Assembly: GCA_004335635.1 (NCBI GenBank)
Contig: QAXH01005144.1
Coordinates: forward strand, 1-64,000
Source: Chloromonas sp. AAM2
Lineage: Eukaryota; Chlorophyta; Chlorophyceae; Chlamydomonadales; Chlamydomonadaceae
Direction of reading: 5' to 3'
Length of the DNA: 64,000 nucleotides
Below, piece by piece: positions 12,301 to 23,762 of this stretch (its first letter is position 1; the number at the start of each line of letters is the position of its first letter). The notes under the pieces were generated by a model, which ran no database searches, had not been told where the DNA came from, and worked only from the letters and a program-made list of their open reading frames with translations. Position numbers and translations under genes: made by a program.

Positions 12301-13088
12301 GATGCTTTTGCTGCATGCCGAGATGAGCTACTTGAGCCAAAATGCTGGCCTGGGCAAAGAAATGATGTGCTGTAACCGCCAAGCGGAAAAGTGCGTCTAA
12401 CTTATCTCCTGCCAGACCATCCCGGCGCCACGTCACAAGAACCTCAAATTATCCACGAAATCTGATGCTAGTGGGCTCACATTGCGCCTGAATTGCCCAT
12501 GCTCCGCAACAGTACTGGCCATGCACGGCAGTAGCTCACATCTCGTTACTCGGCACGGCAGCCACGCAGCCACGCGGTTGGTGAGCCCCAGGCAGCGAGG
12601 GCTTCCGAGAGCAACAGCAAAAACTGTCATCAAAGACGTACCGGGATTGCGGCCGGAGCCGTGGACAGGCAGCTCGGAACAAGAGAAGGTGAGGCCTGCC
12701 AAGGTCATGTTTGACTTCCTCAAAGCGCCAAGTTTGCCCTGTCACCCGTAGTAAGCATATCATTGTGTTGCATTGTGGTCCAATGCAAGGATCGTCAGCC
12801 AAGGTTGTATGTGTAGCAAAGCTGGTTATGAAGCCACTCGATGCCTGTCATTCCCAGTGGTGGTGATAACAAGCCATCCCTGCACCAATAGGCAATCCGA
12901 CAGCTTGTCAAGCACCTACTGAGCTTCTTATGTGGTGGCCTCTCACACGCAAATGTGCACCACAATTGCAATTGTGCTGTGTGGCTGTGTGGCTGCCTCT
13001 TGGACCATCGGGGCACATATGTATACATTACCACAGCACCATTCACTGCATGACTACATGTTGATTTGCATGTGATAGCAGCTCTGCC
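12301..13088. other. Divergent intergenic region between transporter and CRAL-TRIO gene
   Basis: About 790 bases separate the inferred start codons of the minus-strand PIN-like gene and the plus-strand CRAL-TRIO gene, so both 5' regions lie here. I saw no conserved element I could name. Confidence 0.5.
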
Positions 13089-15685
13089 ATGCTCTGCCTG
13101 CAGGCACTGCATCAGCTTCGGTCAAGATTCAGTGCGAATGGGAATGCAGCAGCCACACCGACAGATGAGGTCCTACGCTGGTACCTCAGGGACCGTTACT
13201 TTGACGTTGAGGAAGCGGAAAGCAAGCTACGGTCCATGCTCAGGTGGCAGCAAGAGTTCAGGTACAGGTGGTTGGGCATGTGAATGTGTGATCACGATAC
13301 CTTGAGCCGGGAGATGAGACTGCCCTGTCCAGTTGGGCATGTGGATACGTACATGAAGACGTGCGCAGGAGTGATACCGGCAACCTCATTTCTGTCTTGT
13401 GTGGCTGTTGAGCGAGCGAAATCACAGCACCTGCGGCCGGCAGGTGGCACCGCTCAAGCGGTCACTCGTCTCCAACAGTTCGATCAGTAGTCAAGGCAGC
13501 AATCTGCGCGTGTTCGGGTTGTTGATCAAGGATTGTATACGTCACAATGCAGTACGAGTTCAAGCAGCTCCGTGCAAGCCTAGTGATCTTTCAAGCAGGC
13601 TACCCTGCTGTACTCCACTCGTACAAGTCTGACTGAATATGCATGCTTGCCATGGGCTGATGCAGGCCTGAGCTGGTGACTGCTGAGGCCGTAGCCGCTG
13701 AGTATGCCAGTGGCAAGGCCTACGTACACACCCACCCGGACGTGTACAACCGACCAGCCATCATCATTCGCTGCAAAAAGCATCAAGTCGGTGCGTGGTG
13801 GCTGGCTGGCGGCCAGTGGTGCCTTCTGGAATCCCATGCATGTCTACCAGTCTGCAGGACCTAGGCACATAGTGTCGACAGGCATGTGCATGAGCTGGAC
13901 AACGAGCACAGTGCTTGTGCTTTGTTGACAATATCAGCAACCAGGAAGTCACACACATACAACCCGAAACTCCGAGTTTGATGGCAGCCGCACATCCCTT
14001 GCCGCATGCCAGGGGGTTTCTTGCTCTAACAACAAGTAGCATGCCGGACGTTTGCAGCGCGGTGGAGTGAAGACCCTGCACAGCGCGCTGGAGTGCTGAC
14101 AGTCAGGCACAGCAGCACACAAGGGAGCAAACACACAAACACACAAGGTACTGACAGACATGCTTGCTTTGCCCTGCAGGCGAGTACCCCCTGGAGGACA
14201 GCAAGCGGTTGTGCGTGCACCTTTTGGACGCTGCCATACGCCAGGCCAGGGAGGCGGGGGAGGAGCAGATCGTGGGCATCTTTGACCTCCGGGGCTTCCA
14301 GGTGCGCTGCTGGAGTGGGCTATGCTTGCGTTTTGTGAGCAATGCTGCAGCGGTTGTGTGGGATAGCGAGCAGTGATAGTGACAATGCGCTGCTATAGTT
14401 ATCTGTTTCGGGTTACAGGGAAGCTGTCAGAAAGCGGACATCAGAGCAGGTTAGCGCTTGGGTGCTGGATGGCAGAAGCAGCATGATGGACAGAGCAACC
14501 ACCGCGTGCCGAGTACTTATGATGTACGAAATGTGTCAGGCCTGCAGCCGTTCGGTTCAGTGCAGCCATAGCCACGTTGCATAACATTCCTAGCGTCTTT
14601 TTGAGTTCCATTCACTTCTAAGACAGCTTCCTTGTCCTGTAGCAACCATGTTGGCGCCTGCCCTGCACCTTTCCCGCGGCATTGAGTGGTTAGCAAACAA
14701 TCAACCGACTGAACTTGAATCACCGCATTGTCTGCCTGCGTCTTGTGTGTGTACAGGTGCCCCAAAACGCGGACTTTGTTTTTGCCAAGTTCATGGTAAG
14801 GCATCGGAATTCTAAGGAGGCCAGGTAGTTCACATACAGGTTTTACAGGCAAAGCCGTGTGTTATGGTCTTGGTAGAACGTAGTACGTCTTGGGCTTGCG
14901 TCTGTTCATGCAAGTGCGTCCTTGGTTGGGTCTTGGTAAATCTTGTCGCGTCGTGTGAATTATCATGGTCATTGCCTGGTGGACCTGTGCCTACGCATTG
15001 CACACACTCTTGTATGCAGCTTCGTTCCCTCCTTTAGATTTGGCATGTCCTGGGCTACAATGCCATGTTCCTTCAGAAGTAGAATCCATCATACAGAACC
15101 GTGATGCTCCTGCTCTTGACCTTGTGGCTACAGGTTGATGCATTCTTTGAGTACTACCCTCGGCGAGTAGGCCAGGTGCTGATGGTGGATGCGCCCTGGG
15201 TGTTCCAGCCTGCCTGGGCAGTCATCAAACCCCTCATGCGAAAGTACGCTGCATTGGTGAGTTGTGATGCCCATGATCAATCACTCCTGCGTTAGCAGGG
15301 GCCAGTCGGACACGCCGCACACACCTTAGAAGTGTACGATGTGGGTCATGGCACTACCTGTTTCAGGAGGATGAGGCAGAGTGCGAGGCAATAGCACTCG
15401 ATCAGACACCCCACAACGGGTATGTCTACCGCAGCCTGTTGACCTTGTGTTCATTTGCATCAGATGACGGCCTGATCAGCATTTGAATTGACGTGGGAGT
15501 GAGCAGGCCATACCTTGAGTGCAGGGATACGACACCCACATGCTCACATCGTTGAGCAGTGGTGTAAAAATGTGTAGAGTGTGTGTGTGTGTGCACACGT
15601 CTTGCAGGTGCGTTTTGTGAGCACTGATGAGCTTCGGCAGCAACTTTTCACACCAAGCACGGTGCCCAAGGACTTCAGCTCTTAG
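13089..15685 (+). CDS. Minimal CRAL-TRIO (Sec14-like) lipid-binding protein, six exons
   Basis: Exons: 13089-13261, 13666-13790, 14180-14301, 14757-14795, 15134-15256, 15608-15685. They total 660 bases in frame, 219 residues. Residues about 20-57 are the CRAL-TRIO N-terminal helix region (LRWYLRDRYFDVEEAESKL). The lipid-binding fold follows: GKAYVHTHPDVYNRPAIII, then IVGIFDLRGF, then FFEYYPRRVGQVLMVDAPW with AWAVIKPLMRKY, ending VRFVSTDELRQQL and a short tail. Known relatives bind and exchange phosphoinositides, phosphatidylcholine or other hydrophobic ligands between membranes. There is no GOLD domain, signal peptide or transmembrane helix, so this is a stand-alone module. The first ATG could be preceded by an upstream exon. 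A candidate extra exon near 15367-15419 breaks the phase and was left out. Confidence 0.85.
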
Positions 15686-17830
15686 GACCTTGAAGGTTTG
15701 CAAGTGACGAAAATCAAGTGCAGAACTTGCACCAATGTGCTGTCACTACGTGGCCCATGTCTTACTCCCTATGACCAGCTGCTGTCCAGTGCACACTAGC
15801 TGGTACCCTACGATGTTATTTATTGCATGGATGGCAACCTGTGACTGGGTTGTGTATCACATTGCTGCCAAAGCTCCGTCACAGCAACCCCAAAGGCAGC
15901 AGCTCCTGCTGACAAAGCGCAGCATTGCAAGGACGTGCCAGGCAGCCATCAACAATTGCAAGCAATGCAACAGCCGTGCACATGATGCACAGGAACGGCA
16001 AGCATCTAAGTAATTTGCAGTAGCTTGATCAAGCCAAGAGCATTGATGCCATTAGCGACAGTGAGCTGCAACCAAAACAAAAGATGTTTGCCAGTTCTGG
16101 GACAATTCTTGCGTCTAGGATAAGAAAGGTGTGCAAGCAAAGAAGGGATTGCTTATGTCTGCATCAGGCAAAAGGCGGTGATGTCTGACTGGGTGAGGAG
16201 GCAGTGGCATGGAACGTATTGCACTGTAGTCCAAGCTTACCGTTACTTTACATCAGGCTCTCTCGTGCACAGTCTCTGTGCGGAAGAGCTTCAAGAAGCA
16301 CCTGTGGAGCCCCACATTGGCCGGCATTAGGCGGCAGCTTCTGACAAACTGACGAAGGGCACCCCGCATGCCATTGACAAGGCTTACCGGACGCGTGGCT
16401 AAGACCATCAGAGAAGCATGGCAAGGTTTAAAGCCCATCCATGGTCAGCCCTGTGTTTCGGCCATCTCTTTATGCATAAACGCGTGGCTCTGCTCACCAC
16501 CCAACAGCCTAGTTTTCTCAGCGTGGCTTGAGAGGGCAAGGGCGTGCCAGCAGCTGCTCCGCGATGCGCAGCAAAGGCCAGCACCAAAGCCTTGCAAGGT
16601 TTACAGCCAGCACTGCGTCTCTGCACAATACCGGGTTTGCCGAGTTTGCATACCTCTCACCTGACCCAGTCAGTTAGTATGAACATTCGGCTCACCACAG
16701 CCAAACACCAGCTCAGAGCAGGACATAATAGCGTTGGCCTTTAACATCAAAACCTGCTGCGGACAGCAGTAGACTGAGCGAGAATATGCACGTCATCAGC
16801 GGCAAGACCATCATGGGTAGATCAGTACTCGGACATAACAACCACAGGCCGGGTTGAGATGCTCATGGAAATCACGCAGGCAAAAACAAGTCCACCCTTA
16901 TAAAACAAGACTCAACCCAACCGTTCACCAACACTTGCGGTTGTTGTAATGCGCCAACGGCGTGCACACAATGTAAGCTCCAATAAAGCCACATCATTAA
17001 CTTCATTCATCTGATGATCTGCTGTGGCGACCTGAGCCACCTACCATGTGACAAACCAGCACGTGACTGGTGATGGAGTCTGCTGTGTCTGCCCGCCCTG
17101 CTCCTTGCCCCTACTTGTCTTTGGAAGCACGTGCGCCGTTCTTCGTAACATGGTAACAGTTGAGATAATGGAAACAGCTCAGGTGAAACAAGGCTCGGCA
17201 CACCTGCACGTAAATGTTATTTGATCTGTTTGAAAGTACCGAACCAAGTCACAAAAGCGTGCGTGAGCGATGCATGCGACTCTGCCTCAGTGCGTTTTAC
17301 CACGAGGCATGGCGCAAAACAGCCACAGCTGTAGATGCCCTCTCCTACATGCGGAGCCACACGAAACTCTCCACACTCGTTCCCACTGGCTGCACAAGCG
17401 CTCTCCTGCCTTTGGGGCCACACAAAAACATCATTGAGCATTTTTGCGCATTTGAACAACATGGCCTGACGGTGCGGCAATGGCTATGCAGAGGCATGTC
17501 TTCTCCACATCCATGCGTAGCAGCAGGCTCAGGTACCACGAATTTGGCCGCCACAGAAAACAAACCATCCCAACCAAGCTGCAAACTCAGCACAGCAGAA
17601 CACGCCAGCAGCATGTGGGAAAACGAACGACTCCACACCCAAACCTGGCAAAAACGTCCCGGCACAACTATTAGAAGACATGGTCATCTCTCTTGCCCAT
17701 CCTTCAGTCGTTGGTCAGCCCTAAACTCATGTGATGTGTCACACACAAAAAACCCCTACGACACGGCAAGTGTCACACAAATGCCCTGTGTCGCAAGATC
17801 AGGACAGTGACTGATGTGATTGCCGCCCTA
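15686..17830. other. Stretch without recognised gene
   Basis: A 198-codon open frame at 17214-17810 is the longest here, but it is compositionally irregular, lacks recognisable motifs and is opposed by other open frames. A copy of the dispersed motif TTTGCCAGTTCTGGGACAA lies near 16087. I support no gene. Confidence 0.4.
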
Positions 17831-20800
17831 CTACACGCGGCATGTGTTGTAGCCTCCGCATGCTGCACACTTGTGCCCAACGACATGGAATGCCACGGTG
17901 CAGCGCTTGTTGCAGTCATTGCACAGAATGGCCACCTGCAAGGCATACAAGCCAATCAGACCAGACAGTGACAGATTAGACAGCCTTGAGCAGCCTTGGA
18001 CAGCCTCAAAATACATCATGCCCTACATGCCAGTAGTGTGTCCAGTAGGGACACAGGCAAAGCAAGCACGCCCTGCTTAGCCCAGAACAGACCGCTCCCG
18101 TTGCGCCCCCTGATAGCGTATCAAAGCCAAGCCCATGCCTCTATTGTGCCTGCCGCTGAGGCAGCAAGACAAGCCAATGCCTTCACCCCTGACCGTCAGC
18201 TCACTTCCACACGTACCATGACTCCTATGCCTTCACTCCTATGCCATGATTACACCCATGCCTTGCACGACTCAGCATGGCTCGACTCCACAAGTGCCTA
18301 TTTGCATCGAATGCCCCTTGACTTGCCTGCATGTCCCTGTACTGCTCTGGCATGGGTGTCTGTGCCACTGCTGTGTCCATCTCGCCCCACAGGCGCTGCC
18401 GGTGGGCCTGGGTCATGTAGCTCTTGTTGCACACGGGGCATGTGAACGTGTGGTGCTCGGCCATGCTGCGCAGGCACTCCTAGGGGCAGGGGGAGGGCGG
18501 GAGTACGGTGAGCGTTGGGTAGTCATTGGAGTAAGCAAAAGATAGAAGGAGGCAAGATGAGGGCAGGCATTAGTAGAAATTTTGAAGCTTCATAAGTTTA
18601 GCCATTGGGTAGGTGAGCATCGGAGTTAACAGATTTGATTTGCCTCCCAAGGGCACCCCAGAAAACCTAGCAACAGCTTGTCAGACAATGATCGGCACGA
18701 TACGTCTGCATGACTCTGTTGACAAATCACAACAGAAGCCACAATTGTGAATGACTTGCCTCTTGAGTGCAGCACATCATCCGGTGTGACCTCACCTGGT
18801 GGATGGTGTGACCTTACCTGGTGGATGGTGTGACCGCATGGCATGACGTTGATTGGCTTGATGGAGTCAAAGAGGTACTCGAAGCACACTGGGCAGTTGT
18901 GGTGCATGGAGTTCTCTATGCACACATGGGTGTCGCGTAACCCCATGGCGTAGCAGCAGTTGCATGTGTCACCTGCATGTGCATGCACCAATGTGTAGGC
19001 ATCCTGATGTGTACGCATGCATGCCGCTGATGCGTGCCGGTGATACCTATGATTGGCTTGTTGCATGCACGCAACACAACAACATCGTTACGCCCCAGTG
19101 GTTGCTCTCCAGTGGTTACACCCCAATGGCTGCATGGGAAATCTGCCAAGGTAACACATTGCAACCTGCTAGCAGAGGCGTAATTGTGCATCTATTAGCG
19201 TGAAAAGCGATCGAGACGTGAAACATCACACAGTGAAATCACTTACAGTGAAAGTAATGTTCCCGCCCGCCCACGCGGCAGATGCCACACTTGTCACAAC
19301 TGCGAAGGGACAGCCATGATAAGAAACGTGTGCTGACATGTGACGCACACGGATGCGTCAGCTGAGCTGACCAGACTGACTGATGGAGACACGAGCGGGC
19401 AAATGAGTGTAAGTCTAGCACCAAACGCACAGAAAGTCAGGGCGTTGCTGCAAACAACCCAAAGTTGAAAGCGTGACTAAGTGACTCACTGGAACTGCTG
19501 TTTGCTGATGTCATCGTCATAGAATCTGCACGTGAGGCATGCAAAGAGCCCAAAGCCCACGCCACAGCTGACGCACTGCTTGGCGGGCGGCTGACGGGCG
19601 TCGCACAACTGCAGAGACACGTGCACAGAAGTGACACTGGTGAGAAAACCAGAAAGAACCAAAGATTGAATGGCAGCAGCATGTACCAGAATGGAAGCAA
19701 ACTTGAAAACACAATCACATGGCAGACTGCGCCATATGTTTACAAACACATGTGGTTCAAGAGGAGGCACGGCAGCAAAGAGCTAGTGAATCAGCCTGGC
19801 TAAGCACAGGTCAAGATGACCCATTCATGTTCAATCGCTAACTTACCGCACAAATAACCTCCTTGACTGCCTTGCGATCGAGCACATGGCGCTTCTTTGG
19901 GTCCTGTGAACGCATGCAGTCAGTTAGACATGAAGCAGTTGGGACCTGCATCTGTACCTGTTTATGGCCCTGACTTGTTCGCATGCATCAGCAAAGTCGC
20001 AAAGAAAGCAGTAGTTGTGTGTGTTTGCTTAGCAACCCATGCCAAACTTGCCTTGGCCGCAAAACAGAACAACACAACTATGCACCATGTGCCCATGCAC
20101 CGGGATAAACTGCCAGTTGAGCCTCAGTACCTGTTTGGCACCTGATCTGATGTATGGAATGCGTTGGTTCCAAACCTCACCTCTTCGTTATCTGACTTAA
20201 GCAGGTTGTGGCAGTGTCTGCACCACACCACCTCTCCACAACAGGGCGCCACCAGCTTGCACCTTCGCCTGTGTGCAGAGAGCCCATCGACATACAACCA
20301 GCATGAAAGAAACAAAGAAGCGCAGGAATCCGACCCACAAGTCGGATCCGACCCAAAGGGAGCATGTGTGTGTGGGGTTGAGTTGTAATTCATCCAAGCC
20401 TGCTCCCAGAGCGTCGTGCTTGTTACATGCACCTGCCAGCAGTCTAACCTGGTATGCAACGAAGATGCACCTGTCAGCAGTCTAACCTGGTGTACAACGA
20501 AGATGCACCTGCCAGCAGTCTAACCTGGTGTCTAATCTAACGAAGTGTCTAATCTAATCAAACGAAGATGCACCTGTCAGCGGGCTCGAGCGGCACGGCC
20601 CATGCACAGTGGCCCGAGCTGGCTGTGACACATAACCTCAGTTTGCCTGCCCACCTGTAATGCTCACAGCCGTATTCCTTGAACCCTTTCATGACTGGGT
20701 CAGACATGTCTGGCAATGGCTCGCCTAGGGGCTCCTCTTCCACACCATCACCACTGTCCTCTGCCCCAGCATCAGTAATTGCAGCCTCGGAGGCCGTCTC

Positions 20801-21025
20801 CCAACCAGAATCATGCTCTTCATCTGCCTCTGCATGCGCCTCTTGTCCTTGTTCCACATCTTGGCTGCTCTCCTGGTCAAGGTTTGGTGCTGCAAGGTGC
20901 TGAGCTGCAGCAGGCGCGGGGCCAAGGATCGGCGCCGCTTCTACTGGCAAGGGCTGTAGGGCACCGCTGGCCATGCTAGCAGCAGCTGCTTGTGATTGTT
21001 GTGAACCTTCGGCGCTCGTAGGCAT
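17831..21025 (-). CDS. RCHY1-like: CHY and RING zinc-finger E3 ubiquitin ligase (RCHY1/PIRH2/MIEL1 type), eight exons
   Basis: Exons: 20655-21025, 20181-20268, 19847-19903, 19490-19608, 19247-19299, 18818-18972, 18327-18479, 17831-17935. They total 1101 bases in frame, 366 residues. An acidic, Ala/Gln-rich N-terminal region of about 115 residues is followed by the CHY finger ([25 protein letters not shown]). Next come the CTCHY part ([18 protein letters not shown]), a RING ([30 protein letters not shown]) and a C-terminal zinc ribbon ([20 protein letters not shown]). All RING ligands are present. Such proteins ubiquitinate transcription factors and other targets in nucleus and cytosol. The intron between exons 7 and 8 uses a GC donor (CAG then GCAAGT). 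The donor of exon 6 is tandemly duplicated. An earlier start cannot be excluded. Confidence 0.93.
18783..18848. repeat. 22-base tandem repeat spanning a splice donor of the CHY/RING gene
   Basis: The units start GGTGTGACC at 18783, 18805 and 18827, the last incomplete. Each of the first two carries a plausible minus-strand donor (CAG then GTGAGG or GTAAGG). The exon-proximal donor, ending the exon at 18818, keeps the reading frame; the distal one adds 22 bases and would shift it. Confidence 0.75.
20427..20583. repeat. 38-base tandem repeat in intron 1 of the CHY/RING gene
   Basis: The sequence ATGCACCTG, C/TCAGCAGTCTAACCTGG recurs at 20427, 20465 and 20503, exactly 38 bases apart, with a diverged fourth copy from 20568. 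An AATCTAA-rich insertion (about 20530-20560) separates the last two. Confidence 0.8.
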
Positions 21026-22164
21026 CGCGACTGGCACACTGCCTAGTCACGATAGGGTTGTTTGAATTGCTCGCACGAAGGTGGCAGGTGTCTTGCAAGG
21101 GTACTTGAGCCGTGCTGTAAGTTGACTGAGTCGGGGCTGACACGTCTCAACAAAGCATGGAAACGTGTGTTACACTTTCCCTTGGTCAGTCACTGTCTGG
21201 ATCAGTTTGGTTTCCTTTCCTTTCCCCGCTGTGACGCTGTCAGAGTGTTGTGCTGTTATGGATCAGAGCAGTAGGGGCAGTGAGGCCAAGGCTGAATGAT
21301 TGTTTGGATCCGGTTCATTCTTCTTGCTTTAGCCCTCCTGTCTGATGTAAGGCTCTCAGTTTCTCTTTGAGCAGTGATGTGCTACAAGTCGATCCTTGGC
21401 CTTTGGGCTCCCTTGCACGGCTGTCACGGCACTCTTGCATGTGGCTCTTCCAACGGACAACTCAACTCAGCAACCATTATTTAAACGAATAAATCCCCCT
21501 GGTTTCCGAGCAGTCACTGTTGTAACCTTGGTCACTGCTGTCACGTACAACGCCTGTGTTGCTGCTCAGAGGTGCCCTGCCCAGAGATGCAGCTGCAGCT
21601 GCGTCTGCCAGTGGTGGCTCCAAGGCTATCTCTATCTGAAGCAGAAAAACACTCTCAAGTGAGACCTTCAAACATCGTGAGCGGCTCTGCGGTTTCCTGT
21701 AGATTGTTGCATTTGGTAGACACAACAGGGACTACTCAGCCACAAGGAGTGCCCAGCCAGCCAAGGCCAGTTACTGATACTGGCACAGGCCAGCATTGCG
21801 CTCACAACAGACCATAGCATCGCATAACAGGTGCCCAGGTAGACAAAAGCAGCCATCCTGGCGTCGACACTCTGCCTGGAGTATGACACACGACTGGCAT
21901 CAGACGCCCCGTTCAGCTTGCAAGTCTGAGGGTTTCTAACCTTGTAACACACTTTTCCAGTCAAACGGACCATAATGACAGCCCGTCAGTTGCACAACTG
22001 CCATTTGCAAACCCCTCCGCATCTACTACCGGAAACTAAAGAGTTCATGTTGCCTGTTCGTGACACAACAAATCAAAGGCAACTGCCTTGCAAAGCCGAC
22101 TTGTTGATGTGCCAGCTCCTAGCTAATCAGTCCGTGTATCGGAATCTGTTGTGATCTAAGCAGC
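21026..22164. other. Intergenic, no recognised gene
   Basis: This lies between the start of the CHY/RING gene and the end of SGF11. A minus-strand open frame near 21668-21973 has a hydrophobic run but no support from splice sites or homology that I can see. Confidence 0.4.
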
Positions 22165-22550
22165 CTACTGTTGGCCTTGCATCCTGCGTGTGGCAACCCT
22201 CGCTGCTGCTCTGCCCTTGCCCATGCATTTTTCAAGGTGTGGCGCAAAGGTGCCTGCCTGAACTTGGCGGCCACAGTTTTTGCATGTTACCACATCTGTC
22301 GCCTTGGCTGGGTGGCTCTGCCCAAACACATCTACTGGCCCTCGCACGCCTGGTAGAGGTGGAAGAGGCTTGAAAGGTACCTGCCCGTTTGCTGTCTCCT
22401 CGTCCTGCATGCACTACCACGCATGGAGCGGCTTTCACGACACCCGTGTACTGGTGATCATGCGATTATACAGCATGCAGCATGCCGAGCCCTAGGTCTC
22501 ACCTCATCACGCCGCCTCTTTGATCCTTTGTCGCCGTCCTGTTCAACCAT
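22165..22550 (-). CDS. SGF11: SAGA-associated factor 11 (deubiquitinase-module zinc finger), two exons
   Basis: Exon 1 is 22503-22550 and exon 2 is 22165-22404. Together they give 288 bases and 95 residues, close to the roughly 99 of the yeast protein. Exon 1 encodes a basic-acidic start (KGSKRRRDE). Exon 2 carries the Sgf11 zinc finger: CKNCGRQVQAGTFAPHLEKC with ligands C-x2-C, H and C, followed by MGKGRAAARVATRR. In the known complex this finger binds the nucleosome acidic patch and positions the Ubp8/USP22 protease for removal of ubiquitin from histone H2B. The N-terminal helix that docks to Ubp8 is not obvious here, so an upstream exon may be missing. Identification by the finger is strong. 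Confidence 0.85.
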
Positions 22551-22869
22551 GCTGCGAGCTGGTTGCGGATGTCCTGTAGCCCGGGCCCTGATGCAATTCG
22601 AATCAGGGCCCTGGCTGGCTCAGTGTGTGTGCTACCAAGGTGGTGCTTCAGATTATACAGAAAACAACCCTTGTCTAACCGGTACAAACGTGTTTGCAGA
22701 CATCAATGCGCAAGTATGCCCACTCTGCGGGACCTAAATGCAACGTCGCAGGCATGTGCTGATGCCTTTGCTCTCGCCCTCTCATTGGTCTCATGAAACG
22801 GTTTTCACGGCCCCGTAATCGTACAGCACCTCGGACAGACTCTCTTTCACATTGCAATACCCTGAAACC

Positions 22870-23762
22870 ATGTCCCACCCACGCGTGGTGCAGTATACCA
22901 AGTTTTACAACTTCCCAGCTAAGGTGGGCAACACCGATACTGAGCCGCCCAGACTCGTTCCGCCTTACGCCACACAGCCCGACTCAACTCGGCTCAGGCA
23001 GCGAGAGTTGAATGAGACGGCACTGCACCCTCCCTTTCCAAACGATATCGGGTTCCACTGGACATCTGGAAGCAAGATAAACCACGCTCTCGTGGCCCCA
23101 CCAGAGGAGCACAGACTGACGTACGGCCTGGGCATCAAATGTGCTCACGAACAGGTGCGTGCAAGCCATGCCGTACCCCGCCGTTGACCAGATTGACTTG
23201 ACCGAGATTTACTTGACCCAGAGTGACAGCAAGACCCACTGCGCAATTGTTTGTCTCGGCGCATGAGTAGGGTCGCATAATGGCAGTCAGTCTAGTACTC
23301 CTCTGCCCTCTTCAACACATCACCCATGGCATTCATGCAACGCTTTGCACGCAGAGAGTCAACATGTTCACCCAGTTACCAGGACGGTGAGTGTTGCTTA
23401 GAGGGGCAACAGTGCTGTTGGGTCCGATGATGAGGTCATGTATCATCAACAATATCCATGCCTGGAACATTGACTCTGATGTCATGCTTAGAAGCGTGCT
23501 TAGGAGCATGACATCAGAGTCAATGTTTCAAGCATGTCTAAAGAGATGCACATCAACTTCCAGCAACCCAGCAGCCGTGTTTCGGACTAAAGGGCATCCT
23601 GTTTTCATTGGCAAACATGTGCATGGAGATTGACACACACTCAGTCAGTCTTCACGCCCTGCTCTGTGCAGGACATTCAACACTCAAACCTGGCAAGCCT
23701 ACAACTTGTCTGCCACACAATCCATCAGAGCCCGGTCGCCAATGAGAAAGCGAGGCATGTAG
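22870..23762 (+). CDS. Unrecognised 135-residue protein, three exons
   Basis: Exons: 22870-23154, 23355-23386 and 23672-23762. They total 408 bases and close in frame at TAG. Donors are GTGCGT and GTGAGT, and both acceptors are CAG. The product is rich in Pro, Thr, Asn and aromatic residues. It starts MSHPRVVQYTKFYNFPAKVG, has LHPPFPNDIGFHWTSGSKIN and TYGLGIKC in the middle, and ends in a basic tail (SPMRKRGM). It has no signal peptide, transmembrane helix or catalytic motif that I recognise. The composition recalls small microtubule-associated proteins of cilia, but this is only an impression. The three-exon frame closure and balanced amino-acid content argue for a real gene. A hairpin lies in intron 2. 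Confidence 0.65.
23466..23527. repeat. Perfect 23-base inverted repeat (hairpin) in intron 2 of the unrecognised gene
   Basis: Arms 23466-23488 and 23505-23527 are exact reverse complements with a 16-base loop. The arm contains CATTGACTCTGATGTCATG. It lies between exon 2 and exon 3 of the 22870-23762 gene. Confidence 0.85.

Noticed and set aside
15367..15419. Extra exon of the CRAL-TRIO gene
   Set aside because: Its ends look like splice sites, but including it breaks the phase to the last exon, and the domain aligns well without it.
17214..17810. 198-codon plus-strand open frame
   Set aside because: No motif, irregular composition, and competing open frames on the opposite strand; no sign of real coding beyond length.
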